A stretch of DNA of 19,057 bases from Candidatus Aminicenantota bacterium (GTDB taxonomy: Bacteria > Acidobacteriota > Aminicenantia > S016-38). Below are positions 6,614 to 13,564 of this stretch, piece by piece. Position 1 is the stretch's first letter. Every line of letters starts with the position of its first letter. Below the pieces are notes generated by a model, which saw only the letters and a program-made list of their open reading frames with translations, searched no databases and was not told the origin of the DNA. The stretch is taken from contig JAMOUL010000413.1 of assembly GCA_027062035.1 (NCBI GenBank), positions 1 to 19,057 of the forward strand. Reading direction: 5' to 3'. The position numbers were made by a program, and so were the translations under genes.

Positions 6614-8255
6614 CGAAGATTATGAAAAGCTGCTCGAAGAGTACAAATTCCAGCTCCCAACCAGTGGAGAGATAGTAAAGGGAAAGATCCTTGAGGTCAG
6701 AGACAAAGAAGTTATTGTCGATATAGGTTCCAAAATAGAAGGTGCCATTCCCCTCGAGGAATTTACCAACTGGAAAGGAGAGGTTGAGGTTAATCCCGGA
6801 GACGAAGTTGAAGCCATTGTGGAAAAACCATCTTCCAGGGAAGGCTATATTCCTCTTTCCAAGAAAAAGCTTGAGGTAAAAAGGGCTCTTGAGGAGATAA
6901 ATAAGGCCTTCAGAGAGGAAAGGCCGGTAGAGGGAACCATTGTAAAAAAGGAGAAAAAAGGCTTTCTGGTGGAAATTCAGGGAGTTAGAGCGTTTCTCCC
7001 GGGGTCCCAGCTTGAAATAAGGCCTGTAAAAGAAACCTATAAATATATAGGAAAAACCTTCCCCATGAAGGTTCTTGATATAAGAAAGACCAGAAACGCA
7101 ATTTCAATAATAGTTTCAAGGCGGGTTCTTATAGAAGAGGAACTTAAAAAGAAAAAGGAAGAGGCGCTATCGAGGATAAAGGAAGGAGAATGGATCAAGG
7201 GAATTGTAAAAAATATAACTGATTTTGGGGTGTTTGTGGATCTGGGAGGGATAGACGGACTCCTTCCACTTAGCGAGATTAGCTGGGGCAGGGTATATGA
7301 CCCAAGGAAATTCTTTGAGGAGGGACAGGAAATAGAAGTTCTTGTTCTTAAATTTGATCCCGAAAAGGAGAAAATAACCCTGGGTTATAAACAGAAAATG
7401 CCTGATCCCTGGGATGGTATCGAGGAAAAGTACAAAAGGGGAGACAGGGTTAAAGGCAGAGTGGTAAGCTTAACTGAATTTGGAGCATTTATTGAGCTGG
7501 AGAAGGGAGTGGAGGGTTTGGTAAGAAATAGAGAGCTTAGCTGGGCCGAGCACATAAAGGATCCTCATCAGATAATGAGTGAGGGAGAAATTGTAGAAGT
7601 GGAAGTTCTGGATGTAAACCCAAAGGAAAGGAAAATAGCTTTGAGTTATAAGAGGACGTTGCCCACGCCCCTTGAGATTTATTCTGCTACCCATAATCCC
7701 GGCGAAATCGTAAAGGGAAAAGTTAAGGATATAAAAGATTTTGGTGCGTTTATAGAGCTTGAACCTGGAGTGGAAGCACTCCTCAGAAAATCAGACTTTG
7801 CCTGGGAAAGGATTGAAGATCTGAAGGAACACATGAAGGAAGGCGAAGAAATAGAGGTGAAAATTCTGGAGATAAACCCGAAGGAAGGAAAAATAAGGGT
7901 TAGCAGAAAACACCTTATGGAAGACCCCTTCGAAAAATTTGCTGAGGAACATGCGGAAGGGGAAGAACTGGAAGCTACCGTTGTGGAGAAAACAGAAAAG
8001 GGACTTATTCTTGAGTTGGTTCCCGGTGTAACAGCGTTTATAGGAAAACCCAAGAAGGAAATAAATATAGGAGACACGGTAAAGGTTCAGCTGGTAAACC
8101 TTGACAAGGATCGCAGGAAGCTCAGGGTTATCCCCTCGAGGGAGAAACGGGAAAAGAAACCCAAGAGGAGCGGGAAGAAGATAGATGTTAAGGAAGCCAA
8201 GAAGCCAACCCTTGGAGATATTCTTCCTGACGAATTAAAAGACCTCAAAAAATGA
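6588..8255 (+). CDS. rpsA: 30S ribosomal protein S1
   Basis: A 555-residue protein with six S1 (OB-fold) RNA-binding domains at about 26-93, 112-178, 199-267, 284-354, 371-441 and 457-515. Domains 3-5 carry the typical phrase DFGxFVxL/EFGAFIEL, and each begins with a G-x-x-V-x-G-x-V-like strand. The six-domain layout and length match full-size bacterial S1, which brings mRNA to the 30S subunit and helps unfold structured leaders. A basic linker (about 518-540) is followed by an acidic tail. The start at 6588 has a strong Shine-Dalgarno. The stop overlaps the HIT gene start (ATGA at 8252-8255). It is co-transcribed with ispH. The first two domains are the most divergent, as is normal for the ribosome-docking part. 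Confidence 0.95.
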   Translation: MEEEKRSADEDYEKLLEEYKFQLPTSGEIVKGKILEVRDKEVIVDIGSKIEGAIPLEEFTNWKGEVEVNPGDEVEAIVEKPSSREGYIPLSKKKLEVKRALEEINKAFREERPVEGTIVKKEKKGFLVEIQGVRAFLPGSQLEIRPVKETYKYIGKTFPMKVLDIRKTRNAISIIVSRRVLIEEELKKKKEEALSRIKEGEWIKGIVKNITDFGVFVDLGGIDGLLPLSEISWGRVYDPRKFFEEGQEIEVLVLKFDPEKEKITLGYKQKMPDPWDGIEEKYKRGDRVKGRVVSLTEFGAFIELEKGVEGLVRNRELSWAEHIKDPHQIMSEGEIVEVEVLDVNPKERKIALSYKRTLPTPLEIYSATHNPGEIVKGKVKDIKDFGAFIELEPGVEALLRKSDFAWERIEDLKEHMKEGEEIEVKILEINPKEGKIRVSRKHLMEDPFEKFAEEHAEGEELEATVVEKTEKGLILELVPGVTAFIGKPKKEINIGDTVKVQLVNLDKDRRKLRVIPSREKREKKPKRSGKKIDVKEAKKPTLGDILPDELKDLKK

Positions 8256-8761
8256 AGTATATTTACACCCCCTGGCGGTGGAAGTATATCAAAAAGGCCA
8301 TTAAAGGAGACGAGGCCTGCATCTTTTGTGAGGCTCAGAAAAAGAGCGATGAAGAAGCCCTTATCCTTTACAGGGGAAAGCATAACATAATAATAATGAA
8401 CCTTTATCCTTACAATAACGGCCATATTATGATAGCTCCCAGGGAGCACATCTCCAGCCCGGACGATGCAAAACCCGAGGTGCTTTTCGAAATGTCTTTA
8501 CTGGCCCAGGCATCCATAAAAACACTGAGAGAACTGTTCTCTCCCCATGGATTTAACATTGGGATGAACATCGGGCGGACAGCAGGGGCCGGAGTGGTTG
8601 ACCATTTTCATCTTCATGTGGTGCCGAGATGGGATGGGGATTCCAATTTTATGGCGGTCTTCTCAGACACCAAAGTAATAGCCCTTGAAGTCAGGGAGGT
8701 GTACAACAGGCTCAGGGAGCCACTAATAAGGCACATCCAAAATTTGACAAAGATAGACTAA
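8252..8761 (+). CDS. HIT-family nucleotide hydrolase/phosphorylase
   Basis: A 169-residue histidine-triad protein. The catalytic triad is H118-F-H120-L-H122 in VDHFHLHVVPRW, preceded by the GHIMIAPREH segment (57-66) and NIGRTAGAGV (106-115). C23-x2-C26 near the N-terminus resembles the zinc-type CxxC of some Ap4A phosphorylase-like HIT proteins, and the opening YIYTPWRWKYI is also typical of that subgroup. The likely reaction is cleavage of a nucleotide phosphoanhydride or phosphoramidate such as Ap4A; the exact substrate cannot be read from sequence. It starts in a 4-nt overlap with rpsA (ATGA) without a Shine-Dalgarno, so translation is probably coupled. It is the last gene of the ispH operon. 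Confidence 0.93.
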   Translation: MKYIYTPWRWKYIKKAIKGDEACIFCEAQKKSDEEALILYRGKHNIIIMNLYPYNNGHIMIAPREHISSPDDAKPEVLFEMSLLAQASIKTLRELFSPHGFNIGMNIGRTAGAGVVDHFHLHVVPRWDGDSNFMAVFSDTKVIALEVREVYNRLREPLIRHIQNLTKID

Positions 8762-8778
8762 GATTATTTTATAAGAAC

Positions 8779-8796
8779 CTTGAAAATTTCTTCAAG
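8779..8796. promoter_or_regulatory. Inverted repeat over the dnaK -35, possible operator
   Basis: CTTGAA-N6-TTCAAG is a perfect inverted repeat (8779-8784 and 8791-8796) covering the -35 hexamer and the start of the spacer. It is not CIRCE. Its CTTGA/TCAAG ends resemble the HspR operator HAIR (CTTGAGT-N7-ACTCAAG), but the arms lie 3 bp closer. No heat-shock regulator gene is in the window. Confidence 0.45.
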
Positions 8797-8808
8797 ATGT
8801 TCTATAAT
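8780..8808 (+). promoter_or_regulatory. dnaK promoter
   Basis: TTGAAA (8780-8785), a 17-bp spacer and a perfect TATAAT (8803-8808). Transcription should start near 8815, giving a leader of about 26 nt that contains the Shine-Dalgarno. dnaK is thus the only transcript-leading gene here with an ordinary 5' leader. Confidence 0.72.
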
Positions 8809-8828
8809 AATTTATGTTAAAACCTGAG

Positions 8829-8837
8829 AGGAGGTGA
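8829..8837 (+). promoter_or_regulatory. Shine-Dalgarno of dnaK
   Basis: AGGAGGTGA, a near-perfect anti-16S match, ends 3 nt before the ATG at 8841; its AGGAGG core ends 6 nt before. It fixes the dnaK start. Confidence 0.85.
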
Positions 8838-8840
8838 AAA

Positions 8841-10748
8841 ATGGGAAAAATAATTGGGATAGACCTTGGAACCACCAACTCTGTTGTAGCAGTTATGGAA
8901 GGTTCTGAAGTAAAGGTCATACAAAATCAGGAAGGACAGCGTACCACTCCTTCTGTGGTGGCTTTCCTTAAGGATGGACAGATCCTCGTGGGTCTTCCCG
9001 CCAAGAGACAGGCGATTACCAATCCTGAAAACACAATCTTTTCTATAAAAAGGTTTATGGGAAGACGGTACGAGGAAGTTCAGGAAGAGATAAAGATGGT
9101 TCCCTATAAAGTGGTAAAGGGACCACATGACGATGCCAGGGTGGAGGTAATGGGAAAGGTTTATTCTCCCCCTGAGATTTCTGCGAAGATCCTTATGAAA
9201 CTAAAGGAAGCAGCGGAGGATTATCTGGGAGAAAAGGTAACAGACGCTGTGATAACAGTTCCTGCCTATTTTAATGATGCTCAGAGACAGGCTACCAAGG
9301 ATGCCGGTACAATTGCAGGACTGAACGTCAGAAGGATAATAAACGAGCCTACAGCAGCGGCTCTTGCCTACGGACTGGACAAGAAGAAGGATCAGAAGAT
9401 AGCTGTTTACGATTTCGGAGGAGGAACCTTTGATATTTCCATACTTGAAATAGGAGAAGGGGTTATAGAGGTTAAGGCAACCAACGGAAACACGCATCTT
9501 GGAGGAGATAACATAGACCAGCGAATAATAGACTGGATGGTGGAGGAATTTAAGAAGGAACACGGCATAGACCTCAAGCAGGACAGGATGGCTCTGCAGA
9601 GACTTAAGGATGCGGCGGAGAAGGCTAAGATTGAACTATCATCTGCCCTTGAAACCGAAATAAATCTTCCCTTTATTACTGCTGATGCCTCCGGTCCCAA
9701 ACACCTGGTTATGAAGCTTACAAGGGCCAAACTGGAATCCATGATAGAAGACCTTCTGCAGATGACCCTTGAGCCCTGCAGGCTGGCACTGGAAGATGCA
9801 GGACTGAAACCGGAAGATATAGATGAAGTAATTCTGGTTGGCGGTTCCACCAGAATACCCAGGGTACAGCAGCTTGTAAAGGATTTCTTTGGAAAGGAAC
9901 CCAATAAGAGTGTTAACCCAGATGAAGTTGTTGCAGTTGGTGCTGCTATTCAGGGTGCTGTGCTTGCCGGCGAGATGAAGGACATTCTCCTGCTGGATGT
10001 TACACCTCTTTCCCTGGGCGTGGAGACCCTTGGTGGAGTCATGACCAAGATAATCCCGAGAAATACCACAATCCCCGTGAAGAAGAGCGAGATCTTTACT
10101 ACTGCCGAAGACAATCAAACTTCGGTGGAGATACATGTTCTTCAGGGTGAAAGGGAAATGGCAAAGGATAACAGGTCACTGGGGAAATTTATTCTTACAG
10201 GAATTCCTCCAGCTCCAAGGGGTGTTCCCCAGATAGAGGTGACCTTTGATATAGATGCCAACGGAATTCTCAACGTATCAGCCAAAGACCTTGCGACAGG
10301 TAAACAACAGGGGATTACCATCACAGGAAGTTCAGGGTTAACCCAGGAAGAAATAGACAGAATGGTTAAGGAAGCAGAGGCACATAAAGAGGAGGATAAG
10401 AAGAGGAGAGAACTCATAGAACTCAGGAACAGAGTGGATGGACTTTCCTATGAGCTGGAAAAGCTCCTTAAGGAAAACAAAGAGAAGCTCTCTTCTACTA
10501 CAGTGAGCGAGGCAGAGAAGGCCCTTACGAAGGCGAAGGAAGCCCTCGAAAGTCAGGATAGATCTGCTCTGGAATCAGCCCTTGATGCTTTAAATAGAGC
10601 AAGCACAAATATAGCCAAGGAATTGTACTCCAAGACCCAGGCCCAGCAGCAGCCAGAGGAAGGTCAGGATCAGACTGGTTCTCAGACCTCCACAGGAGGA
10701 GAGGCTGGTGATGACGTTATAGATGCGGAATATGAGGAAGGAGATTAA
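8841..10748 (+). CDS. dnaK: Chaperone protein DnaK (Hsp70)
   Basis: A full-length 635-residue Hsp70. The ATPase domain has IGIDLGTTNS (5-14), the phosphate loop YDFGGGTFDIS (190-200) and VGGSTRIPRVQ (333-343). The interdomain linker DILLLDVTPLSLG lies at 381-393. The substrate-binding domain follows, then a helical lid with a Gln-rich stretch at about 599-615 and the conserved bacterial tail DDVIDAEYEE (624-633). It refolds and holds client proteins with DnaJ and GrpE in the cytoplasm. The usual partners hrcA, grpE and dnaJ are not beside it; the upstream gene is the HIT hydrolase and the downstream gene is convergent. It has its own promoter and a possible operator. The stop overlaps the stop of the convergent lipoprotein gene by 4 bp, leaving no room for an intergenic terminator. 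Confidence 0.98.
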   Translation: MGKIIGIDLGTTNSVVAVMEGSEVKVIQNQEGQRTTPSVVAFLKDGQILVGLPAKRQAITNPENTIFSIKRFMGRRYEEVQEEIKMVPYKVVKGPHDDARVEVMGKVYSPPEISAKILMKLKEAAEDYLGEKVTDAVITVPAYFNDAQRQATKDAGTIAGLNVRRIINEPTAAALAYGLDKKKDQKIAVYDFGGGTFDISILEIGEGVIEVKATNGNTHLGGDNIDQRIIDWMVEEFKKEHGIDLKQDRMALQRLKDAAEKAKIELSSALETEINLPFITADASGPKHLVMKLTRAKLESMIEDLLQMTLEPCRLALEDAGLKPEDIDEVILVGGSTRIPRVQQLVKDFFGKEPNKSVNPDEVVAVGAAIQGAVLAGEMKDILLLDVTPLSLGVETLGGVMTKIIPRNTTIPVKKSEIFTTAEDNQTSVEIHVLQGEREMAKDNRSLGKFILTGIPPAPRGVPQIEVTFDIDANGILNVSAKDLATGKQQGITITGSSGLTQEEIDRMVKEAEAHKEEDKKRRELIELRNRVDGLSYELEKLLKENKEKLSSTTVSEAEKALTKAKEALESQDRSALESALDALNRASTNIAKELYSKTQAQQQPEEGQDQTGSQTSTGGEAGDDVIDAEYEEGD

Positions 10749-11140
10749 TCTTTATCGAGGTCCATACTTGAAGAGGGGAGGGATTCTCCTATAAGAACAG
10801 TAAATCTTCGGGAGAATTCCCTCTCCCCTATTTTAACGTATACAAGGATATTTGCCTGCCCGGGAGATAGGAATCCGAACTCATGGGTAGCCACCTTTGC
10901 TCCGCAGACCTTTTCGTCCATTTCGTTTTTGTCCGTTTCGAAGCCTTTATACCAGTAGATCCACCTAAGGGTGGCACATTCGTATTCAATGTTAAAAAAT
11001 ACGTAGGCCACTACCGAAAGAGGGGCCTTTCCCTTCCTTGTTGAAATATCTATATCCACATCGGAGAGAGTTCTTGTTGAGCATGAGGAAGAGAAAAGAA
11101 AGACCAGAATTATTAGAGCGAAAAGAGCCAGTTTTCTCAT
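10745..11140 (-). CDS. Small lipoprotein, PKD-like beta-sandwich
   Basis: A 131-residue protein with a lipoprotein-type signal (hydrophobic 4-16, then FSSSC20). The mature part, RKGKAPLSVVAYVF (35-48) followed by a Trp-rich strand LRWIYWYKGF (58-67), resembles the opening of a PKD/Ig-like domain (usual G-x-APLTVTF followed by W-x-F). C55 and C79 could form a disulfide in the periplasm. Family not recognised beyond this; function unknown. It has no Shine-Dalgarno, and TAAAAT sits 6 nt before its ATG. It is transcribed divergently from the kinase-recA unit across 54 bp and ends inside the last codons of dnaK. Confidence 0.7.
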   Translation of the reverse strand: MRKLALFALIILVFLFSSSCSTRTLSDVDIDISTRKGKAPLSVVAYVFFNIEYECATLRWIYWYKGFETDKNEMDEKVCGAKVATHEFGFLSPGQANILVYVKIGEREFSRRFTVLIGESLPSSSMDLDKD

Positions 11141-11146
11141 AAATTA

Positions 11147-11152
11147 ATTTTA
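11147..11152 (-). promoter_or_regulatory. -10-like box of the small lipoprotein gene
   Basis: TAAAAT on the minus strand is followed by 6 nt and the ATG at 11140. No Shine-Dalgarno is present and no good -35 is seen, so confidence is modest. Confidence 0.35.
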
Positions 11153-11159
11153 CATTAAT

Positions 11160-11188
11160 TTGACTAAGAATACCCATGGTGGCATACT
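11160..11188 (+). promoter_or_regulatory. Promoter of the kinase-recA unit, leaderless
   Basis: TTGACT (11160-11165), a 17-bp spacer and CATACT (11183-11188, 4/6). Transcription would start at about 11195, which is the GTG start codon itself. No Shine-Dalgarno precedes the GTG. Confidence 0.5.
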
Positions 11189-11194
11189 AAATTT

Positions 11195-13552
11195 GTGGAG
11201 ATAGGTACATTAATTTACATTGGTATCGGAATAGTTACGATATTTCTTATCTATAAATTTATGCCCAAACAATGGCTGGATATTAATAAACTTATATCCT
11301 TCCTTTTCGGTGAAAGGGAAGCAAAGCTCAGAATGGCTAAAAAAGCTGAAAAGGAAGGGGATGTAGAAAGAGCGGGCAGGCTCTATCAGGAGATCAATGA
11401 ATTCGAGAAAGCAGAAAAGATCTATATTGAGGGAGGGCTTCCCAGTAAAGCTGCAGAGATGTACGAAAAGGCCGGAAATTTTGAAAAGGCAGCCCAGATA
11501 TATCATAGCTACGGGAACTTCCAGAGGGCAGCAGATATTTATATGAAGAAATTAAATGACCTCGAGAGGGCAGCCAGGGTGCTTCTGGATTCCAATAGAT
11601 ACCAGGAAGTGGCAGAACTTTACTTTCAAAATCAGCGCTGGAAAGAGGCTGGAGAGCTTTATGAAAAAATAGGTTTCTTCATTAAAGCGGCAAACTGCTT
11701 TGAGCAGGTAGGGGATTACGAAAGGGCAGCCAGAAATTATGAGAAGTGGTTTGAACAGAACTACTCTTTCGAAATGGGGGAATTTGGAGACAGGGAAAAG
11801 AAAGTTTTGAGGAGAGCTATAGAACTTTACGTTAAGAACGGAGATTATGGAAGGGCGCTACAACTTGCAAAGGCGACTAAATGGTATGCACTTGCAGGAC
11901 AGCTGGCCGAGAAAGCTGGAAATCTTGAAGAGGCAGCGGGGTTTTATGAAGAAGCAAGGCAGCTGGAGAAGGCTGCCAATGTATATAGAAAACTGGGAGA
12001 CGAGAACAGAGCCGAAATTTTACTGGGGGAGTATCTCCTTTCTCAGGGAAAGCAAAAGGAAGCTGCAGAACACTTCGAAAGGGGGAAGGACTACGCGAGG
12101 GCGGCTGAGCTTTATGAGTGGAATAAGGATCCATATAGGGCCGCAGTGTGCTATGAAAGAGATGGACATCTTTCAAAAGCCGGAGAATTATATATGGTCG
12201 CAGGGGCTCTGGAGGAAGCTGTAAAGGCATTCGAACAGGCTGAGGAATATGATAAAGCAGCAGAGGTTATAAAGGAGATAGCAGACAAGGAGAGAGAGGA
12301 GATAAAGAAAGAAGAACTTTACAGAAGGGCAGTAGACCTTTATAAAAGAGCCAGAAAATGGTTCGAGGCAGGAAGCATTGCTTATTATTATCTTGATGAT
12401 CCGGACCTGGCAATAGAATATCTGCAAAAGGTTGACCCTGATGACCCCAACTTTGATAAGGCAAGCTATATGCTCGGGAAATTGTTCTTTGATAGAAAGG
12501 AGTATGATATTGCTGAGGAAAGGTTTAAGGCAGCTCTTAAGGACGCTCCGATTTCCAAAACCAACCTGGATATTTATTACAAACTCGGTATTATAGCCGA
12601 GGAGAAGGGAGAGTATAGAAAGGCCTATCAGATATTTAAATCGGTGACCAGTTTTGACATCCATTATCTTGATGCCAAGGAAAGGATGGAGAAGCTTTCT
12701 TCCACAGTACAGGAGCTTCAAAAACTTGAGTTCATGGCATCAGCTCCAGGAGACAGGTACAAGATATTGAAGGAGATCGGAAAGGGAGGAATGGGAACCG
12801 TTTATAAAGCAGAGGATAGGCTTCTTAACAGGGTGGTTGCGTTAAAACTTTTAAAGCCAACTTTAAATCTCAATAAGAGAGCCTTTGAACGGTTTATAGC
12901 TGAGGCTCGTACCGCTGCCAAGCTTTCCCATCCCAATATTGTTATTGTTTATGATGTGGGTAAATTCAACGATAAGTTTTTTATAGCCATGGAATACCTG
13001 GAGGGAAAAACCCTCCTGGAATATATGCGGGAGAAGGGAGGATTTACCATACGGCAGGTCCTGTTTATAGCTTCAAAGCTTTTCTCTGCTCTTCAATATG
13101 CTCACAAAAACGGGGTAATACACAGGGACATAAAACCACAGAATATAATGCTTACCAAGGAAAGGAAGATAAAGGTCATGGATTTTGGCCTGGCGGTTCT
13201 TGCATCTGAGATAGAAAAGGAAAAGGGCAGGATTACAGGTACCCCATTTTACATGTCACCGGAACAATGTAGGGGTCTGAAGGTGGATGCCCGGAGCGAT
13301 ATTTATTCTGCAGGGGCTACCCTTTATCATCTTCTGGTAAGAAGACCTCCCTTCAATGCAAAGACCCGGGAGGAGATAATCAGGAAACAGATCGAAGAAC
13401 TTCCCACCCCGCCTTCAGCCTTCAGAAAGGATATTCCTGCGGAGCTTGAGGATTTTATAATGAAATGTCTTGAAAAGGAAAGGAATAAAAGGTTTCAGAG
13501 CGCTGGAGAAGCTCTGGAAGCCATTAAATTAATGTCCAAGAAAATATTGTAA
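11195..13552 (+). CDS. Membrane-anchored helical-repeat Ser/Thr protein kinase
   Basis: A 785-residue protein starting at GTG. One N-terminal membrane segment (about 5-21) is followed by basic residues, placing the rest in the cytoplasm. Residues about 58-360 are an Ala/Tyr/Glu-rich solenoid of roughly twenty 13-residue units of the form xAAxxYExxGxxE. Two more canonical 34-residue TPRs follow at about 423-490. The C-terminal kinase domain (522-779) is complete: glycine loop IGKGGMGTVYKA (528-539), ATP Lys K551, helix C Glu E570, HRDIKPQN (643-650) with D645, DFG (663-665) and SPEQ (688-691), so it should be active. A C-terminal kinase behind a solenoid reverses the usual PknB-like order. recA follows 12 bp downstream on the same strand. 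Substrates are unknown; the solenoid probably binds a protein partner. Confidence 0.93.
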   Translation: MEIGTLIYIGIGIVTIFLIYKFMPKQWLDINKLISFLFGEREAKLRMAKKAEKEGDVERAGRLYQEINEFEKAEKIYIEGGLPSKAAEMYEKAGNFEKAAQIYHSYGNFQRAADIYMKKLNDLERAARVLLDSNRYQEVAELYFQNQRWKEAGELYEKIGFFIKAANCFEQVGDYERAARNYEKWFEQNYSFEMGEFGDREKKVLRRAIELYVKNGDYGRALQLAKATKWYALAGQLAEKAGNLEEAAGFYEEARQLEKAANVYRKLGDENRAEILLGEYLLSQGKQKEAAEHFERGKDYARAAELYEWNKDPYRAAVCYERDGHLSKAGELYMVAGALEEAVKAFEQAEEYDKAAEVIKEIADKEREEIKKEELYRRAVDLYKRARKWFEAGSIAYYYLDDPDLAIEYLQKVDPDDPNFDKASYMLGKLFFDRKEYDIAEERFKAALKDAPISKTNLDIYYKLGIIAEEKGEYRKAYQIFKSVTSFDIHYLDAKERMEKLSSTVQELQKLEFMASAPGDRYKILKEIGKGGMGTVYKAEDRLLNRVVALKLLKPTLNLNKRAFERFIAEARTAAKLSHPNIVIVYDVGKFNDKFFIAMEYLEGKTLLEYMREKGGFTIRQVLFIASKLFSALQYAHKNGVIHRDIKPQNIMLTKERKIKVMDFGLAVLASEIEKEKGRITGTPFYMSPEQCRGLKVDARSDIYSAGATLYHLLVRRPPFNAKTREEIIRKQIEELPTPPSAFRKDIPAELEDFIMKCLEKERNKRFQSAGEALEAIKLMSKKIL

Positions 13553-13553
13553 A

Positions 13554-13560
13554 GGGAGGA
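13554..13560 (+). promoter_or_regulatory. Shine-Dalgarno of recA
   Basis: GGGAGGA immediately follows the kinase stop and ends 4 nt before the recA ATG at 13565. The 12-bp gap leaves no room for a separate promoter, which implies co-transcription with the kinase or a promoter inside the kinase gene. Confidence 0.8.
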
Positions 13561-13564
13561 AACA

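Larger units (their letters stand above)
11140..11216. repeat. Three helically phased 11-bp direct repeats around the kinase/lipoprotein promoters
   Basis: TACATTAATTT occurs exactly at 11151-11161 and 11206-11216, and as TAAATTAATTT (10/11) at 11140-11150. Offsets are 11 and 55 bp, both multiples of 11. The first two copies are in tandem and overlap the lipoprotein start and -10 and the kinase -35. The third lies in codons 4-8 of the kinase. They may be binding sites for a regulator. Confidence 0.5.

Noticed and set aside
7679..8077. 132-residue open frame antisense to rpsA
   Set aside because: Shadow of the S1 repeats: Ser/Phe/Pro-rich, no motif.
8762..8840. CIRCE element upstream of dnaK
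   Set aside because: The TTAGCACTC-N9-GAGTGCTAA pattern is absent; only the CTTGAA-N6-TTCAAG repeat is there.
9407..9904. 165-residue open frame antisense to dnaK
   Set aside because: The dnaK frame is unambiguous; the antisense product is Ser-rich shadow sequence with no motif and no start signals. The 9639-10136 frame is rejected for the same reason.
10770..10792. Intrinsic terminator after dnaK
   Set aside because: The AGGGGA...TCTCCT pairing is short and mismatched, without a T-run, and lies inside the convergent lipoprotein gene.
12188..12721. 177-residue open frame antisense to the kinase
   Set aside because: Its Leu/Ile/Tyr-rich composition is what the reverse complement of the Glu/Lys-rich solenoid gives; no ribosome site or domain.
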